A DNA stretch of 64,000 nucleotides from Vibrio sp. D404a (GTDB taxonomy: Bacteria > Pseudomonadota > Gammaproteobacteria > Enterobacterales > Vibrionaceae). Positions 8,493 to 17,445 of this stretch are shown piece after piece. The stretch's first letter is position 1; each line of letters begins with the position of its first letter. The translations under genes were made by a program, and so were the position numbers. The stretch lies in contig NZ_JAHGAJ010000025.1 in assembly GCF_030248535.1 (NCBI RefSeq), forward strand, positions 62,001 to 126,000. Reading direction: 5' to 3'. The notes under the pieces were generated by a model. The model had not been told where the DNA came from. It searched no databases and worked only from the letters and a program-made list of their open reading frames with translations.

Positions 8493-10853
8493 ATGGCGAT
8501 TCAAAGACTCAACTCAGAGCAACTGTATCAGGTAGCTGAACTTGAAAAGTTGCCTTGTAAGTCGACCAAGGAACTGGCTCCCATTGATGAGATAGTTGGA
8601 CAAGAGCGCGCGCAGAAAGCGGTCGAGTTCGCTATGTCGATCAAGGAAAAGGGTTACAACATTTATGCGATTGGCCGCAATGGCCTTGGTAAGCGCACCA
8701 TGATCTTGCGTTACCTCAATCGTCACCCACAAGAGCCTGATCAGCTGTTCGACTGGTGTTATGTCGCGAATTTCGATGATATTCGTACCCCTAAAGTACT
8801 CAAGTTACCGAGCGGTGTGGGCACAAGCCTGAAGCAAGACATCGAAAAGCTGATGCGCAAGCTGTTAAAGGCGATGCCGTTGGCGTTTGACAACGAGATG
8901 TACTTTGGCCGTGCAGATACGCTCAAGAACCAACTTGCGAGTAAACAGCAGGTGGCGCTTGAGGCGATCAGTTTAGAGGCGAAGGAGAAGGGTATTAACC
9001 TCACCATCACCTCGAAAGGTGATTATCAGTTTGTAGCGATGAACGGCGAAGAGCTGCATACCGAGGAGACGTTTGACCAACTCACAGCCGAAGAGCAAGA
9101 GCAGTTCGATAAGAGCATCGACGCACTTGAGGTCGGGCTGCGCACCATTTCTCGAGAGCTGACCGAGCTTGAAGAGACCTACACAGAAAAGATCCAAAAG
9201 CTTAATGACGACACCACACGTGATGTGATCACGCACTTCATCAAACAGTTGAAGCAGGATTACAGCAAGTACCCAGAGATCAAAAAATACCTCACGGCGC
9301 TGCGCAAAGACATCGTCGAAAATGCGGAGATCTTCTTAGAAGAGAGCAACGAGCAAGCGGAAATTGCGACAGCCTCGCTGGATAAGAAGCTGCCTCGTCG
9401 CTACAAGGTTAATGTTCTCGTGAGTCAGAAAGAGCAAGAGTTGCCGATCGTGGTTGAAGACAACCCGAATTATCACTCATTGTTCGGCTATGTAGAAACG
9501 GCGACTTTCAAGGGCACGGTATTTACCGACTTTTCATTGATTCGTGCAGGTAGCTTACACCGTGCAAATGGTGGTGTGCTGCTGATGGACGCGGTGAAAG
9601 TGTTGGAGCAGCCATACGTATGGGATGGCTTAAAACGTGCACTTCGTTCACGTCAATTAAGCCTTACTTCACTAGAGAAAGAGGTGACATTGACGGGCGC
9701 TGTCTCGCTCGACCCAGAGCCTATTCCACTCGATGTGAAGATCATCCTGTTTGGTGATTATCGCACCTACCAACTGCTGCAACATTACGATGCAGAGTTT
9801 GGAGAGCTGTTCCGTGTGACTGCTGATTTTGAAGATGAGATGAAGCGTACACCAGACTCTGAGCTGCATTACGCCCGCTTTATTTCCAGCATTGTGCATG
9901 ACAACGGTATGCTGCATTGTGATCGTAAAGCAATTGCTCGCATTATCGAGCACAGCTCTCGTCAAGCAGGCGACCAAAGTAAGCTGTCTCTGCACTCGGC
10001 TCATATTGCGAACCTACTGCGTGAGTCTAACTACGTCGCGAAAGGGGCGAACTCGAACCTGATTCGTGCCGGTCACGTTGAGCAGGCTCTGTCTAATCAG
10101 CAGCTACGTGTTGGTCGATTGCAAGACAGCGTGATGGAGACCTTTACTAACGGCACCACCTTGATGCGGGTTGAGGGTGAAGCGATCGGTCAGGTGAATG
10201 CCTTGTCGGTACTGAGCACCACAGATCATATGTTCGGCGCGCCGAACCGTATCACCGCAACCACTGCTTATGGTGATGGCGAGGTGATCGATATCGAGCG
10301 TAATGTCGACTTAGGTGGCAGTATTCACTCGAAAGGGGTGATGATCTTGTCCGCGTATCTCTCTTCGGTATTTGGTAAAACCGCCAAGGTACCACTCACG
10401 ACCAACATCACCTTTGAGCAATCTTATGGTGGTGTCGACGGAGACAGTGCGAGTATGGCTGAGTTCTGTGCCGTGGTTTCGGCTTTCTCGAAGCAACCGA
10501 ACCGACAAGATATTGCGATTACAGGCTCAATGAACCAGTTCGGTGAGTCGCAGCCTATCGGTGGTGTGAACGAGAAAATCGAAGGCTTCTATGATGTGTG
10601 TGAAATCAAAGGGCGCAGCAACACTCAAGGGGTGATCATCCCACGTTCGAACGTACACAACCTAATGCTACGCAGCGATATCGTTAAGGCGGTAGAGAAA
10701 GGTGAGTTTAACATCTGGGCTATCGAGCATGTGACTGAAGCGATTGAACTGTTTACCGGCAAAGCCGCTGGAGAACCAAGCGATGAAGGGAGTTATCCGA
10801 TCGATACGATTTTTGGCATCGCACAGGCCAAACTCAACGCATTGAGAAAATAG
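8493..10853 (+). CDS. Lon-like AAA protease (YcbZ/LonB-like class)
   Basis: The 786-residue protein joins an AAA domain to a C-terminal Lon protease domain. The catalytic dyad fits Lon: Ser in DGDSAS (about residue 652) and Lys in GGVNEKI (about 695), 43 residues apart as in E. coli Lon. The P-loop, GRNGLGKRT, has Arg at the usual Ser/Thr position followed by Thr, typical of this weaker-ATPase class. A coiled-coil-rich insert lies around 120-300. It lacks the N-terminal LAN domain of housekeeping Lon. A perfect AAGGAGG precedes the ATG at 8493. It should act in cytoplasmic protein quality control, with unknown substrates. Confidence 0.9.
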   Translation: MAIQRLNSEQLYQVAELEKLPCKSTKELAPIDEIVGQERAQKAVEFAMSIKEKGYNIYAIGRNGLGKRTMILRYLNRHPQEPDQLFDWCYVANFDDIRTPKVLKLPSGVGTSLKQDIEKLMRKLLKAMPLAFDNEMYFGRADTLKNQLASKQQVALEAISLEAKEKGINLTITSKGDYQFVAMNGEELHTEETFDQLTAEEQEQFDKSIDALEVGLRTISRELTELEETYTEKIQKLNDDTTRDVITHFIKQLKQDYSKYPEIKKYLTALRKDIVENAEIFLEESNEQAEIATASLDKKLPRRYKVNVLVSQKEQELPIVVEDNPNYHSLFGYVETATFKGTVFTDFSLIRAGSLHRANGGVLLMDAVKVLEQPYVWDGLKRALRSRQLSLTSLEKEVTLTGAVSLDPEPIPLDVKIILFGDYRTYQLLQHYDAEFGELFRVTADFEDEMKRTPDSELHYARFISSIVHDNGMLHCDRKAIARIIEHSSRQAGDQSKLSLHSAHIANLLRESNYVAKGANSNLIRAGHVEQALSNQQLRVGRLQDSVMETFTNGTTLMRVEGEAIGQVNALSVLSTTDHMFGAPNRITATTAYGDGEVIDIERNVDLGGSIHSKGVMILSAYLSSVFGKTAKVPLTTNITFEQSYGGVDGDSASMAEFCAVVSAFSKQPNRQDIAITGSMNQFGESQPIGGVNEKIEGFYDVCEIKGRSNTQGVIIPRSNVHNLMLRSDIVKAVEKGEFNIWAIEHVTEAIELFTGKAAGEPSDEGSYPIDTIFGIAQAKLNALRK

Positions 10854-10912
10854 CCCTTTAATGCCGAGGGCAGTCAACGCCTTCGGTATTTATTCATGGG
10901 GAACCACTAACG

Positions 10913-10946
10913 AAAACAGCCATCGCTTTGATGGCTGTTTCTTTTT
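10913..10946. terminator. terminator between convergent Lon-like and PilZ genes
   Basis: AAAACAGCCAT pairs with ATGGCTGTTT and is followed by a T-run on the plus strand; A-rich sequence on the other side may let it serve both genes. Confidence 0.8.
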
Positions 10947-11016
10947 TGATGGAGGAGAGGAGCGCTTGTGTCGCTAGTCTACCGATCGCTAGTTGATCTA
11001 TCGGGGATACTTTAAA

Positions 11017-11763
11017 TTAGCCCTGTCTTAGACGCAGCTTTGTCCCATCAAACTTTAATTTACTTAGTAAGTTACGGGCATTCGCGCGACCAACTTCATC
11101 GAACTCAACACCATATCTCGCATAGTGCGTCGATTTCTGTAGGTTACAGATCACCCCTTTCAGTGGGGGAAGTAGTGGACCGTTGTAGTTGTCCGGTGCA
11201 ATCTCAATCGAGACGCGCTCTGCAACCTGCAGGTTTCTTGAGGTAGGCGAGGTAACGAATCGACAGCCACTCTTCGACAAATCGCGGATCTCACAATCCG
11301 TACGCTGATCATTGATGTTGATTCGACCCGCTAGGTTTACCTCATAACGCGTCTCTTTGCGCAGTTGTGTTACCTGCATAGTGCTTGGTGTTGACAAGAT
11401 CAGCAGTGGGAAGGGTTCACCGATGTTGTGGTGAATCTGACTTCTAAAGTGGATCAGTGCGCCTTCACCTCGAAGGGAATATGCGCGAACGGTCATCCAA
11501 AAGCCTTCTTGAAAGAAAAAACCAAGATCGTCTGAAGAGACCTCAGGAACTTCAATCAAGATACAGTTTTCACTGTGTGTACCAATGAATTTAGTGGTGG
11601 CCAAAAACTTGCTGCCAACGGGGGTAGTGATGTTGAGAGTCAGTTCACTGCCATGCTCAATCATAGCCAAAGCGTCGGTACTGTTAATGGTTGAAACCGT
11701 TCGGTTTCGAGGGTCTTGCAGTGATTGGTTCGGCTCCACAGGTTTCTTTAGTGGTGCGTTCAT
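11017..11763 (-). CDS. PilZ-domain c-di-GMP receptor, YcgR-like layout
   Basis: The 248-residue protein has an N-terminal YcgR-like beta domain (about 30-125) and a C-terminal PilZ domain (about 130-240). The c-di-GMP signature is present: RKETR (RxxxR) and, about 40 residues later, DLSKSG (D/NxSxxG). In this family such proteins bind c-di-GMP and slow the flagellar motor or control surface behaviours. There are no flagellar genes beside it, so the target is unknown. The start at 11763 has GGAG upstream; a longer frame to 11787 lacks one. It is convergent with the Lon-like gene. Confidence 0.88.
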   Translation of the reverse strand: MNAPLKKPVEPNQSLQDPRNRTVSTINSTDALAMIEHGSELTLNITTPVGSKFLATTKFIGTHSENCILIEVPEVSSDDLGFFFQEGFWMTVRAYSLRGEGALIHFRSQIHHNIGEPFPLLILSTPSTMQVTQLRKETRYEVNLAGRININDQRTDCEIRDLSKSGCRFVTSPTSRNLQVAERVSIEIAPDNYNGPLLPPLKGVICNLQKSTHYARYGVEFDEVGRANARNLLSKLKFDGTKLRLRQG

Positions 11764-12003
11764 TGTGTTTTCTCCATGCGCCAACATGCGTTGTCTGACA
11801 ATAGACGTGTTCTACGTGCTAGATTTAAGTAAGTGGGGACGTTGTGAGTGATGAGTACGGGACGAGAGCCTGTGAATCCTCACGGGTTATTTTAATTGCC
11901 ACCACAGGGTTTTATTTATATGCACATACGTTAGTCTATTAACATCAATCCAAGACTTCAATCGTTTATCGTGGAGCATGTCGAATATTTATAGGAGTTG
12001 AGA

Positions 12004-12288
12004 ATGCAGGCAGTAAAATGGGATAAGGAAGCTCACCAAATAACGGTAGAGTTGGCTTCCGACCAATACGCCGTGGTGAAGTATCAACAGCAAGGGCAAG
12101 TGCTCCATATTACTTCAACACGAGTCCCGGATGAGCTACAAGGGCAGGGCATGGGTAAAGTGATGATGGAAGCGGTACTTCCAGAAATAGAGAAAGCGGG
12201 CTTCAAAATTGTCCCGGTTTGTAGCTATGTAGTTCACTATATGGCGCGACAAAAGCAGTGGGCTCATCTACTTGCAGATGAGTCATAA
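12004..12288 (+). CDS. small GNAT-type acetyltransferase (COG2388-like)
   Basis: This 94-residue protein matches the short YjdJ-type GNAT proteins: a beta strand region, then RVPDELQGQGMGKVMMEAVL (the acetyl-CoA-binding Q/RxxGxG/A loop) and the downstream CSYVVHYM segment. These proteins are predicted N-acyltransferases whose substrates are generally unknown. AGGAG stands 6 bp before the ATG at 12004. The next gene starts 10 bp after its stop, so it leads a three-gene operon with a kinase-like protein and an MFS transporter. Confidence 0.85.
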   Translation: MQAVKWDKEAHQITVELASDQYAVVKYQQQGQVLHITSTRVPDELQGQGMGKVMMEAVLPEIEKAGFKIVPVCSYVVHYMARQKQWAHLLADES

Positions 12289-12298
12289 CGAGGAAAGT

Positions 12299-13372
12299 AT
12301 GTCTTGTTCAACCGCGGTGTCTACATCGCCGCTTTATAATAATATTGCTCGCTCAATTCATGGCTCGGATTGTCATGAAGTAGAAGTGATTCAACGTCTT
12401 TGGGGTGGATATGGAGAGTTGGTTAGGCTTCATTTTCCTAAGACCCAGTCAGATAGCGTGACCAGCGTGATTGTTAAACATGTTGCGTTGCCGGATAAAA
12501 CCGATCACCCCAAGGGATGGAATACTCAATTATCCCATCAAAGAAAGGTGAAGTCCTACCAAGTAGAAACGTCATGGTATCAAGCGTTTACTCAAGAATA
12601 TGACGAGAACTGCCCGATCCCAATTGGCTTACAATGCCAACAAACGGAAGGGGAGTGGTTAATCGTGATGCAAGATCTTAACACACTCGGTTTTCCAAAA
12701 ACGTCAGGCTTTGACGTGTTGGCGAGTGATGTTCAAGGCTACAGCCTTGAAGAGGTGCAGCAGCGCAATGCCTGTTTACGTTGGCTGGCCCATTTCCACG
12801 CAAAACACATCCAAACAAGTGCGGACAAGTTAACCTCGTTATGGGAATCCGGCACTTATTGGCATTTGGCTACACGGCCTGATGAACTTGATGCATTGAC
12901 TGATCTCGAACTGAAGCAGCATGCCGCTCAGATTGACCAGATGCTTAAAGATTGCCCCTACACCACCATCGTGCACGGCGATGCTAAGTTGGCGAATTTC
13001 TGCTTTGATACGGACAATCAAAAAGCCGCTGCTGTGGACTTTCAATACGTAGGACTTGGCTGTGCCATGAAGGATGTGGCGCTGTTTATGAGCAGTGCGA
13101 TTAGGCCAAGAGATTGTGCAGAGCGAGAGATCGAAGTGTTAAATGTCTATTTTGAGCAGCTTGCTCATGCGTTGGCATTTTATCAGCCCCAATTAAATGC
13201 AGTGCAAGTCGAAGCGGCTTGGCGCCCTATGTTTGCAACCGCATGGGCCGATTTTCAACGCTTTGTTAAGGGCTGGAGCCCAAATCACTGGAAGATTAAC
13301 CCATACACTGAGCAACTCACTCAAAAAGCGCTCCGTGAAATGAACGAACAGGAGTTGGTTGATGTTCGATAA
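12299..13372 (+). CDS. aminoglycoside/choline-kinase-like phosphotransferase
   Basis: The 357-residue protein has the protein-kinase-like fold of small-molecule phosphotransferases (APH/EcKinase-like). The catalytic loop is VHGDAKLANFCF, with Asp and Asn in place, and the metal-binding DFG-equivalent is AVDFQYVG. It should phosphorylate a hydroxylated small molecule; nothing in the sequence names it. AGGAAAG before the ATG at 12299 supports that start over an ATG-like start at 12272 overlapping the GNAT gene. Its 3' end overlaps the MFS gene by 11 bp, implying translational coupling. Confidence 0.82.
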   Translation: MSCSTAVSTSPLYNNIARSIHGSDCHEVEVIQRLWGGYGELVRLHFPKTQSDSVTSVIVKHVALPDKTDHPKGWNTQLSHQRKVKSYQVETSWYQAFTQEYDENCPIPIGLQCQQTEGEWLIVMQDLNTLGFPKTSGFDVLASDVQGYSLEEVQQRNACLRWLAHFHAKHIQTSADKLTSLWESGTYWHLATRPDELDALTDLELKQHAAQIDQMLKDCPYTTIVHGDAKLANFCFDTDNQKAAAVDFQYVGLGCAMKDVALFMSSAIRPRDCAEREIEVLNVYFEQLAHALAFYQPQLNAVQVEAAWRPMFATAWADFQRFVKGWSPNHWKINPYTEQLTQKALREMNEQELVDVR

Positions 13373-14543
13373 AACCGCAAGCTGGAAGACGCCGCAGAAC
13401 TTTTTGTTGCTGATTTCGATTATTGTCCCGATCGCGTTTTCGAGTTGGATGGCGCTGCTGAACAACTTTGTTGTAGAGCGTGCAAACTTCGATGGAGCGG
13501 ATATTGGGTTACTTCAGAGTGTGCGTGAGATCCCTGGGTTCCTAGCGTTCACCGTTGTGTTTGTGTTGGCCTTTATCCGTGAGCAGCGATTCATGTTGGT
13601 GTCACTGGCGATGCTGACAGTTGGTACGGCGATCACAGGTCTGTTTCCAACGCTAACAGGGCTTCTTCTCACAACCATTTTAATGTCGACCGGCTTTCAC
13701 TATTTTGAAACCCTGAAACAATCGCTGTCACTGCAATGGCTGAGTAAAGAAGAAGCGCCAGAGATGCTGGGTAAGATGATCTCTGTGGGTGCACTGGCGT
13801 CTCTGATCACTTACGGCTCAATTTGGGTGATGCTGGAGCAACTGAAGCTCGACTTTGCATGGGTTTACGGAATTACTGGTGGGATAGGCTTCTTGCTGGT
13901 GTTGGTAATGACCTTTGGCTTTCCTGAATTTAAAACCGAGACCCAGCAGAATAAGAAATTGGTGCTACGTAAACGCTACTGGCTCTACTATGCGTTGACC
14001 TTTATGAGTGGTGCTCGTCGACAGATCTTTACCGTGTTTGCAGGTTTCTTAATGGTAGAGAAATTTGGCTACTCTGCGGCTGATGTAACCTTACTGTTCC
14101 TGATTAACTACTTGTTTAACTTCTTGTTTGCTAAGCGTATTGGTAAGTTCATCGGAGTCGTCGGTGAAAGAAAGGCATTGATGTTTGAGTACGTAGGCTT
14201 GATCGGTGTGTTTGTCGGTTATGGCTTGGTTCAGAGTGCGGAGTGGGCAGCCGCGCTGTACGTAATTGATCATCTGTTCTTTGCATTGGCATTGGCGATT
14301 AAAACCTACTTCCAGAAGATCGCAGATCCAGCAGATATGGCTTCAACGGCAGGAGTTTCTTTCACCATTAACCATATAGCAGCCGTTGTTATCCCGGTGG
14401 TGTTTGGTGTTATCTGGCTAGCCTCTCCAGCAACTGTATTCTTTATTGGTGCTGCGATGGCGGGTGTCTCTTTGCTACTGTCTCTGAACATTCCTAAGAT
14501 TCCTGAAGATGGCAATGAGGTGCGTTACTTTAGTTGGCGATAG
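13362..14543 (+). CDS. MFS transporter
   Basis: The 393-residue protein has about twelve hydrophobic segments and the size of a major facilitator superfamily carrier. It has no diagnostic substrate motif I can see. AGGAG lies 7 bp before the ATG at 13362, inside the end of the kinase-like gene. With an acetyltransferase, a phosphotransferase and a carrier in one operon, a role in modifying and exporting or importing a small compound is plausible but unproven. A strong terminator follows. Confidence 0.85.
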   Translation: MFDKTASWKTPQNFLLLISIIVPIAFSSWMALLNNFVVERANFDGADIGLLQSVREIPGFLAFTVVFVLAFIREQRFMLVSLAMLTVGTAITGLFPTLTGLLLTTILMSTGFHYFETLKQSLSLQWLSKEEAPEMLGKMISVGALASLITYGSIWVMLEQLKLDFAWVYGITGGIGFLLVLVMTFGFPEFKTETQQNKKLVLRKRYWLYYALTFMSGARRQIFTVFAGFLMVEKFGYSAADVTLLFLINYLFNFLFAKRIGKFIGVVGERKALMFEYVGLIGVFVGYGLVQSAEWAAALYVIDHLFFALALAIKTYFQKIADPADMASTAGVSFTINHIAAVVIPVVFGVIWLASPATVFFIGAAMAGVSLLLSLNIPKIPEDGNEVRYFSWR

Positions 14544-14576
14544 CAATAGATTGCTTTGATGAAGTTTGAATAAAAC

Positions 14577-14607
14577 AAAAGCTCCAATGTCGCCATTGGA
14601 GCTTTTT
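14577..14607 (+). terminator. rho-independent terminator after the MFS gene
   Basis: AAAAGCTCCAATG pairs with CATTGGAGCTTTT, then T-run. Confidence 0.9.
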
Positions 14608-14656
14608 TGTATCTGAATGGATTTAACTACAGCGTTGGTTTTATGAGGCCAGTTTA

Positions 14657-15568
14657 TTACTGACTTGCCTTTAACCCGCTGCGTAGTTTGAACATGTTCT
14701 TTGGAGCTTTGGTCAGTAAGATACCAAACAGTAGCGGTAACATAAGAATCAATGACTGTTCCGCGAGCATTTCACCGTTGATAACGGCTGAAATCACGAG
14801 CGCAACCACTGGGAAAATTAGGAAACAGATTGAAGCTTGGAACGGTGTCGACACTTGTCCCAGTTTGAAGTAAGCCACAATGCCACCGACACTTGCTACA
14901 AAACCTAAGTAGACAACGGCAGAGATTGAGTCCCAAGTAAATGCAGACACATCGACGTTTTCACCAACAGCAGAAACGGCGAACAAGAAAATAGCAGCGA
15001 TGAAGCTTGGTACCGCGTTGTAAGTCAGTATTTCAATGTCTTTACAGTGCTTCTGAACCAGTACGTACATGACTGCGTGAATCGCAACCGCTAGACCAAG
15101 AGAGACGGTACCAATCAGGTAGTCTTCACCGCCCATTTGCATCTCATTCCCTAGGATAAGACATAAGCTGATAACGGCTGTGATAAGGCCAAAAACTTGG
15201 TGTTTCGCGAGGCGTAATCCTAAAAACAAGCCAGACATCAACATCACCGCGACAGGCATGTTAGCGAAGATAATGGAAGCGAGACCTGAAGAAATGTACT
15301 GCTCACCATAGATCATCAGGGTAAACGGAATCGCAAAGTACATCAGAGCGACAATTAAGATCCACTGGCGTTTGCCTTTTGGAAACAATAAAGGTTGGTT
15401 AAACGCTTTGGCTAGTACGACTAGTAGAGGTGCCGCTAAAAGGAAACGTAGCGCCGTAGCAAAGATTGGTGGGATAGAGTGCAAAGCAACTTCCATCGCG
15501 AACCAAGTGGTGCCCCAGATAAGACACACCGACAAAAAGAGCAAAACAGTAAAAGACTTCGAATTCAT
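14657..15568 (-). CDS. EamA/DMT-family transporter
   Basis: The 303-residue protein has ten hydrophobic segments in two EamA repeats, the first opening with the typical CLIWGTTWFAMEV motif. Members export amino acids, metabolites or drugs across the inner membrane. The start at 15568 (MNSKSF) has GGGAAG upstream. A longer frame reaching 15736 encodes an unlikely basic extension and is rejected. It stands alone, convergent with the MFS gene; substrate unknown. Confidence 0.85.
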   Translation of the reverse strand: MNSKSFTVLLFLSVCLIWGTTWFAMEVALHSIPPIFATALRFLLAAPLLVVLAKAFNQPLLFPKGKRQWILIVALMYFAIPFTLMIYGEQYISSGLASIIFANMPVAVMLMSGLFLGLRLAKHQVFGLITAVISLCLILGNEMQMGGEDYLIGTVSLGLAVAIHAVMYVLVQKHCKDIEILTYNAVPSFIAAIFLFAVSAVGENVDVSAFTWDSISAVVYLGFVASVGGIVAYFKLGQVSTPFQASICFLIFPVVALVISAVINGEMLAEQSLILMLPLLFGILLTKAPKNMFKLRSGLKASQ

Positions 15569-15882
15569 GGTGACTTCCCAATACTTATAATTGTAAATCA
15601 TAGGCTTGTGCCGCCTAATTGATGTGCCACAGTATAAGGAGCTCGCAAGAGAAAAAGTTTGCCTTTTTATCTCTAATTTGAAAGATTGGCAAAATTTATT
15701 TCTTTTTATTGTTTTATATATAGAAAATTTTTTCACTCAAGTAAGTTAATGTAATGTCATTGTTCTTTTTAAGGGTATATTGAGTGCTTGAATGGAAAAA
15801 TCCCCTCTATCCAAGATACGAAAATAAAGGGGTGAGAGTTACCAAATGAAACGGTAAAAAAGGTTCAAATCTCAACAGGGTT
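15569..15882. other. AT-rich gene-free stretch
   Basis: This 314-bp region holds the promoter side of the EamA gene (right part very AT-rich, 15660-15780) and the 3' side of the outer-membrane protein gene. TCCCCT (about 15806) and AGGGGT (about 15828) may form a weak terminator for the gene ending at 15883. I see no gene or strong motif. Confidence 0.5.
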
Positions 15883-16536
15883 CTAGAACCTTAAGTTAAA
15901 CCCCAGTTCCACACTGCCATCAGAGCGAAATACATCTCCAGGACTGACTCGTTTTTGTCCAAAGGTGTATTTCACATAAGGCTCAACCCATTTAGGCTTC
16001 AAAGTAAAAGTGACGTCTTGGCTGTTGTAATAGCCTTTTGCTCCCGTTAATTGGCGATCATGGCTGAAAGAGTAGGAAAAGCTCATATGCTCTGAAGGTG
16101 AATAGCTCGTACCGATCGTGTTCTTCCATTCGCGATTGGCATCACTCAAATCTAAGAGTGAGAACTTCCGCCATTCATGCGAGGTGTTGGCGAACAGCAT
16201 AATGTTGTTTGTGAGTGCTGTCCCTGTGAACACTCCTACATCATAGACGTCAATTAGATCGGCGCGGCCATAACTGACGAAGGCTTCTGTATAGAACTGC
16301 CCGAGCACTACGCCATAGCCTGTTCCAAGCTCTAGGTAGCCTTCACTGTCGATCTCAGCATTAATATTGATGGCATCAGTCGCTTGAATCACGCCAGATA
16401 CCGTGCCGACCCATGTATCGCCTGCCTTAGCGGTTTGAAAGCTGAGGCTCGGTTCGTGGTAGCTTAGTTGTTGTAGCTGGTGGTCATTGGCGGAAACACT
16501 GAGCGTAACCAACATAGCCAAAGATAGTCGTTTCAT
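15883..16536 (-). CDS. predicted outer-membrane beta-barrel protein
   Basis: The 217-residue protein begins with a signal peptide (MKRLSLAMLVTLSVSA, cleavage near SA-ND), continues with alternating polar/hydrophobic strands and ends in ELGFNLRF, a C-terminal Phe typical of outer-membrane barrels. I do not recognise a named family. It is downstream of, and on the same strand as, the repeat lipoprotein, but a terminator lies between them. A small barrel or channel, or a surface-exposed protein, is the likely role. Confidence 0.7.
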   Translation of the reverse strand: MKRLSLAMLVTLSVSANDHQLQQLSYHEPSLSFQTAKAGDTWVGTVSGVIQATDAININAEIDSEGYLELGTGYGVVLGQFYTEAFVSYGRADLIDVYDVGVFTGTALTNNIMLFANTSHEWRKFSLLDLSDANREWKNTIGTSYSPSEHMSFSYSFSHDRQLTGAKGYYNSQDVTFTLKPKWVEPYVKYTFGQKRVSPGDVFRSDGSVELGFNLRF

Positions 16537-16563
16537 ATCACTCTCAACTCAGATTCAAATAAA

Positions 16564-16590
16564 AAGGAGCCACTTATAAAGCGGCTCCTT
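16564..16590 (-). terminator. terminator after the repeat lipoprotein gene
   Basis: Read on the minus strand, AAGGAGCC and GGCTCCTT pair and a T5 run follows. Confidence 0.8.
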
Positions 16591-16611
16591 TGCTTTGATT
16601 TGCTGTTTTAT

Positions 16612-17265
16612 CTAGCCGCGGCTCACACGGTCTTTTACAGCTTGTTTGATTTGTTGACGTTGTTCTTGAGAAAGCGATTGAACTTGCTCACGGATATCTG
16701 CTGCTGAAGTAGCGTCTTCTATTGGATGAGCAGGAGTCGCATCTTCAATCGGATTCGAAGGTGTGTCTTGAATCGGGTTAGACGGCTTTCCTTCAATTGG
16801 GTTAGATGGCGTTGAATCCTCTTTAGGGTGTGACGGCACCCCTTGAATTGGATTCGATGGATCGCCTTCAATTGGATTTGAAGGAGTTGAATCCTCTATA
16901 GGGTTAGACGGGTCGCCTTCCATTGGGTTAGATGGCGTTGAATCCTCTACTGGGTTTGACGGTACCCCTTGGATTGGATTCGATGGTTCGCCTTCAATTG
17001 GATTTGAAGGAGTTGAATCCTCGATAGGGTTAGATGGGTCGCCTTCCATAGGATTAGATGGTGTTGAATCTTCAATAGGATTAGATGGCTCACCCTCAAT
17101 TGGGTTCACCGGGGTTGAGTCTTCGATCGGGTTTGATGGCGTATGTTCAATTGGGTTTGTTGGAGCTGGTGTTACTTGACCACCATCGTTGCTACTTGAA
17201 CCAGAAGAAGAACAGCCAGCTAGGAAAGAAGCGGCGATTAGGGTACTTAGTAATTTTAGTTTCAT
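16612..17265 (-). CDS. repeat-rich surface lipoprotein
   Basis: The 217-residue protein starts with a lipoprotein signal whose lipobox is LAGC (Cys18); Ser at +2 suggests outer-membrane sorting. Residues 34-187 are almost wholly tandem 8-9-residue units of the type PSNPIEDST / PSNPIEGD / PSNPIQGV, acidic and Pro/Asn-rich, so probably extended. A short charged helical tail follows (SLSQEQRQQIKQAVKDRV). No enzymatic motif is visible. I do not know the family; a surface stalk or adhesion/wall-spanning role is a guess. The repeats are in frame, so unit-number changes would preserve the reading frame. Confidence 0.8.
   Translation of the reverse strand: MKLKLLSTLIAASFLAGCSSSGSSSNDGGQVTPAPTNPIEHTPSNPIEDSTPVNPIEGEPSNPIEDSTPSNPMEGDPSNPIEDSTPSNPIEGEPSNPIQGVPSNPVEDSTPSNPMEGDPSNPIEDSTPSNPIEGDPSNPIQGVPSHPKEDSTPSNPIEGKPSNPIQDTPSNPIEDATPAHPIEDATSAADIREQVQSLSQEQRQQIKQAVKDRVSRG
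16810..17061 (-). repeat. two adjacent copies of a 126-bp coding repeat
   Basis: Residues 69-110 (16936-17061) and 111-152 (16810-16935) of the lipoprotein are near-identical 42-residue blocks made of five smaller units (8+9+8+8+9). They differ at only about three positions, which points to a recent in-frame duplication within an older 24-27-bp repeat array. Confidence 0.9.
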
Positions 17266-17357
17266 GGATCTACTCTCAAAAAAGTTAAGGAACTCGTGGT
17301 GCGTCTTGCAGTGTTATGTGGCGTTCCTAGCCGATGAGAGAAGTATATGGAGTGGAC

Positions 17358-17394
17358 AAAAAAGCCTCTAATCGCTTGATGGAATAGAGGCTTT
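17358..17394 (-). terminator. terminator after the LysR gene
   Basis: AAAGCCTCTA (17361-17370) pairs with TAGAGGCTTT (17385-17394); on the minus strand a T-run follows. Confidence 0.8.
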
Positions 17395-17445
17395 AACGTT
17401 CGGTTATTAATGAGAGAGCAGAAACAGCGTGATAACTCAGGGTTA

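Noticed and set aside
16810..17150. Regular short repeats that could look like a CRISPR array
   Set aside because: The repeats are in frame in a lipoprotein gene, have no unique spacers, and no cas genes are near.
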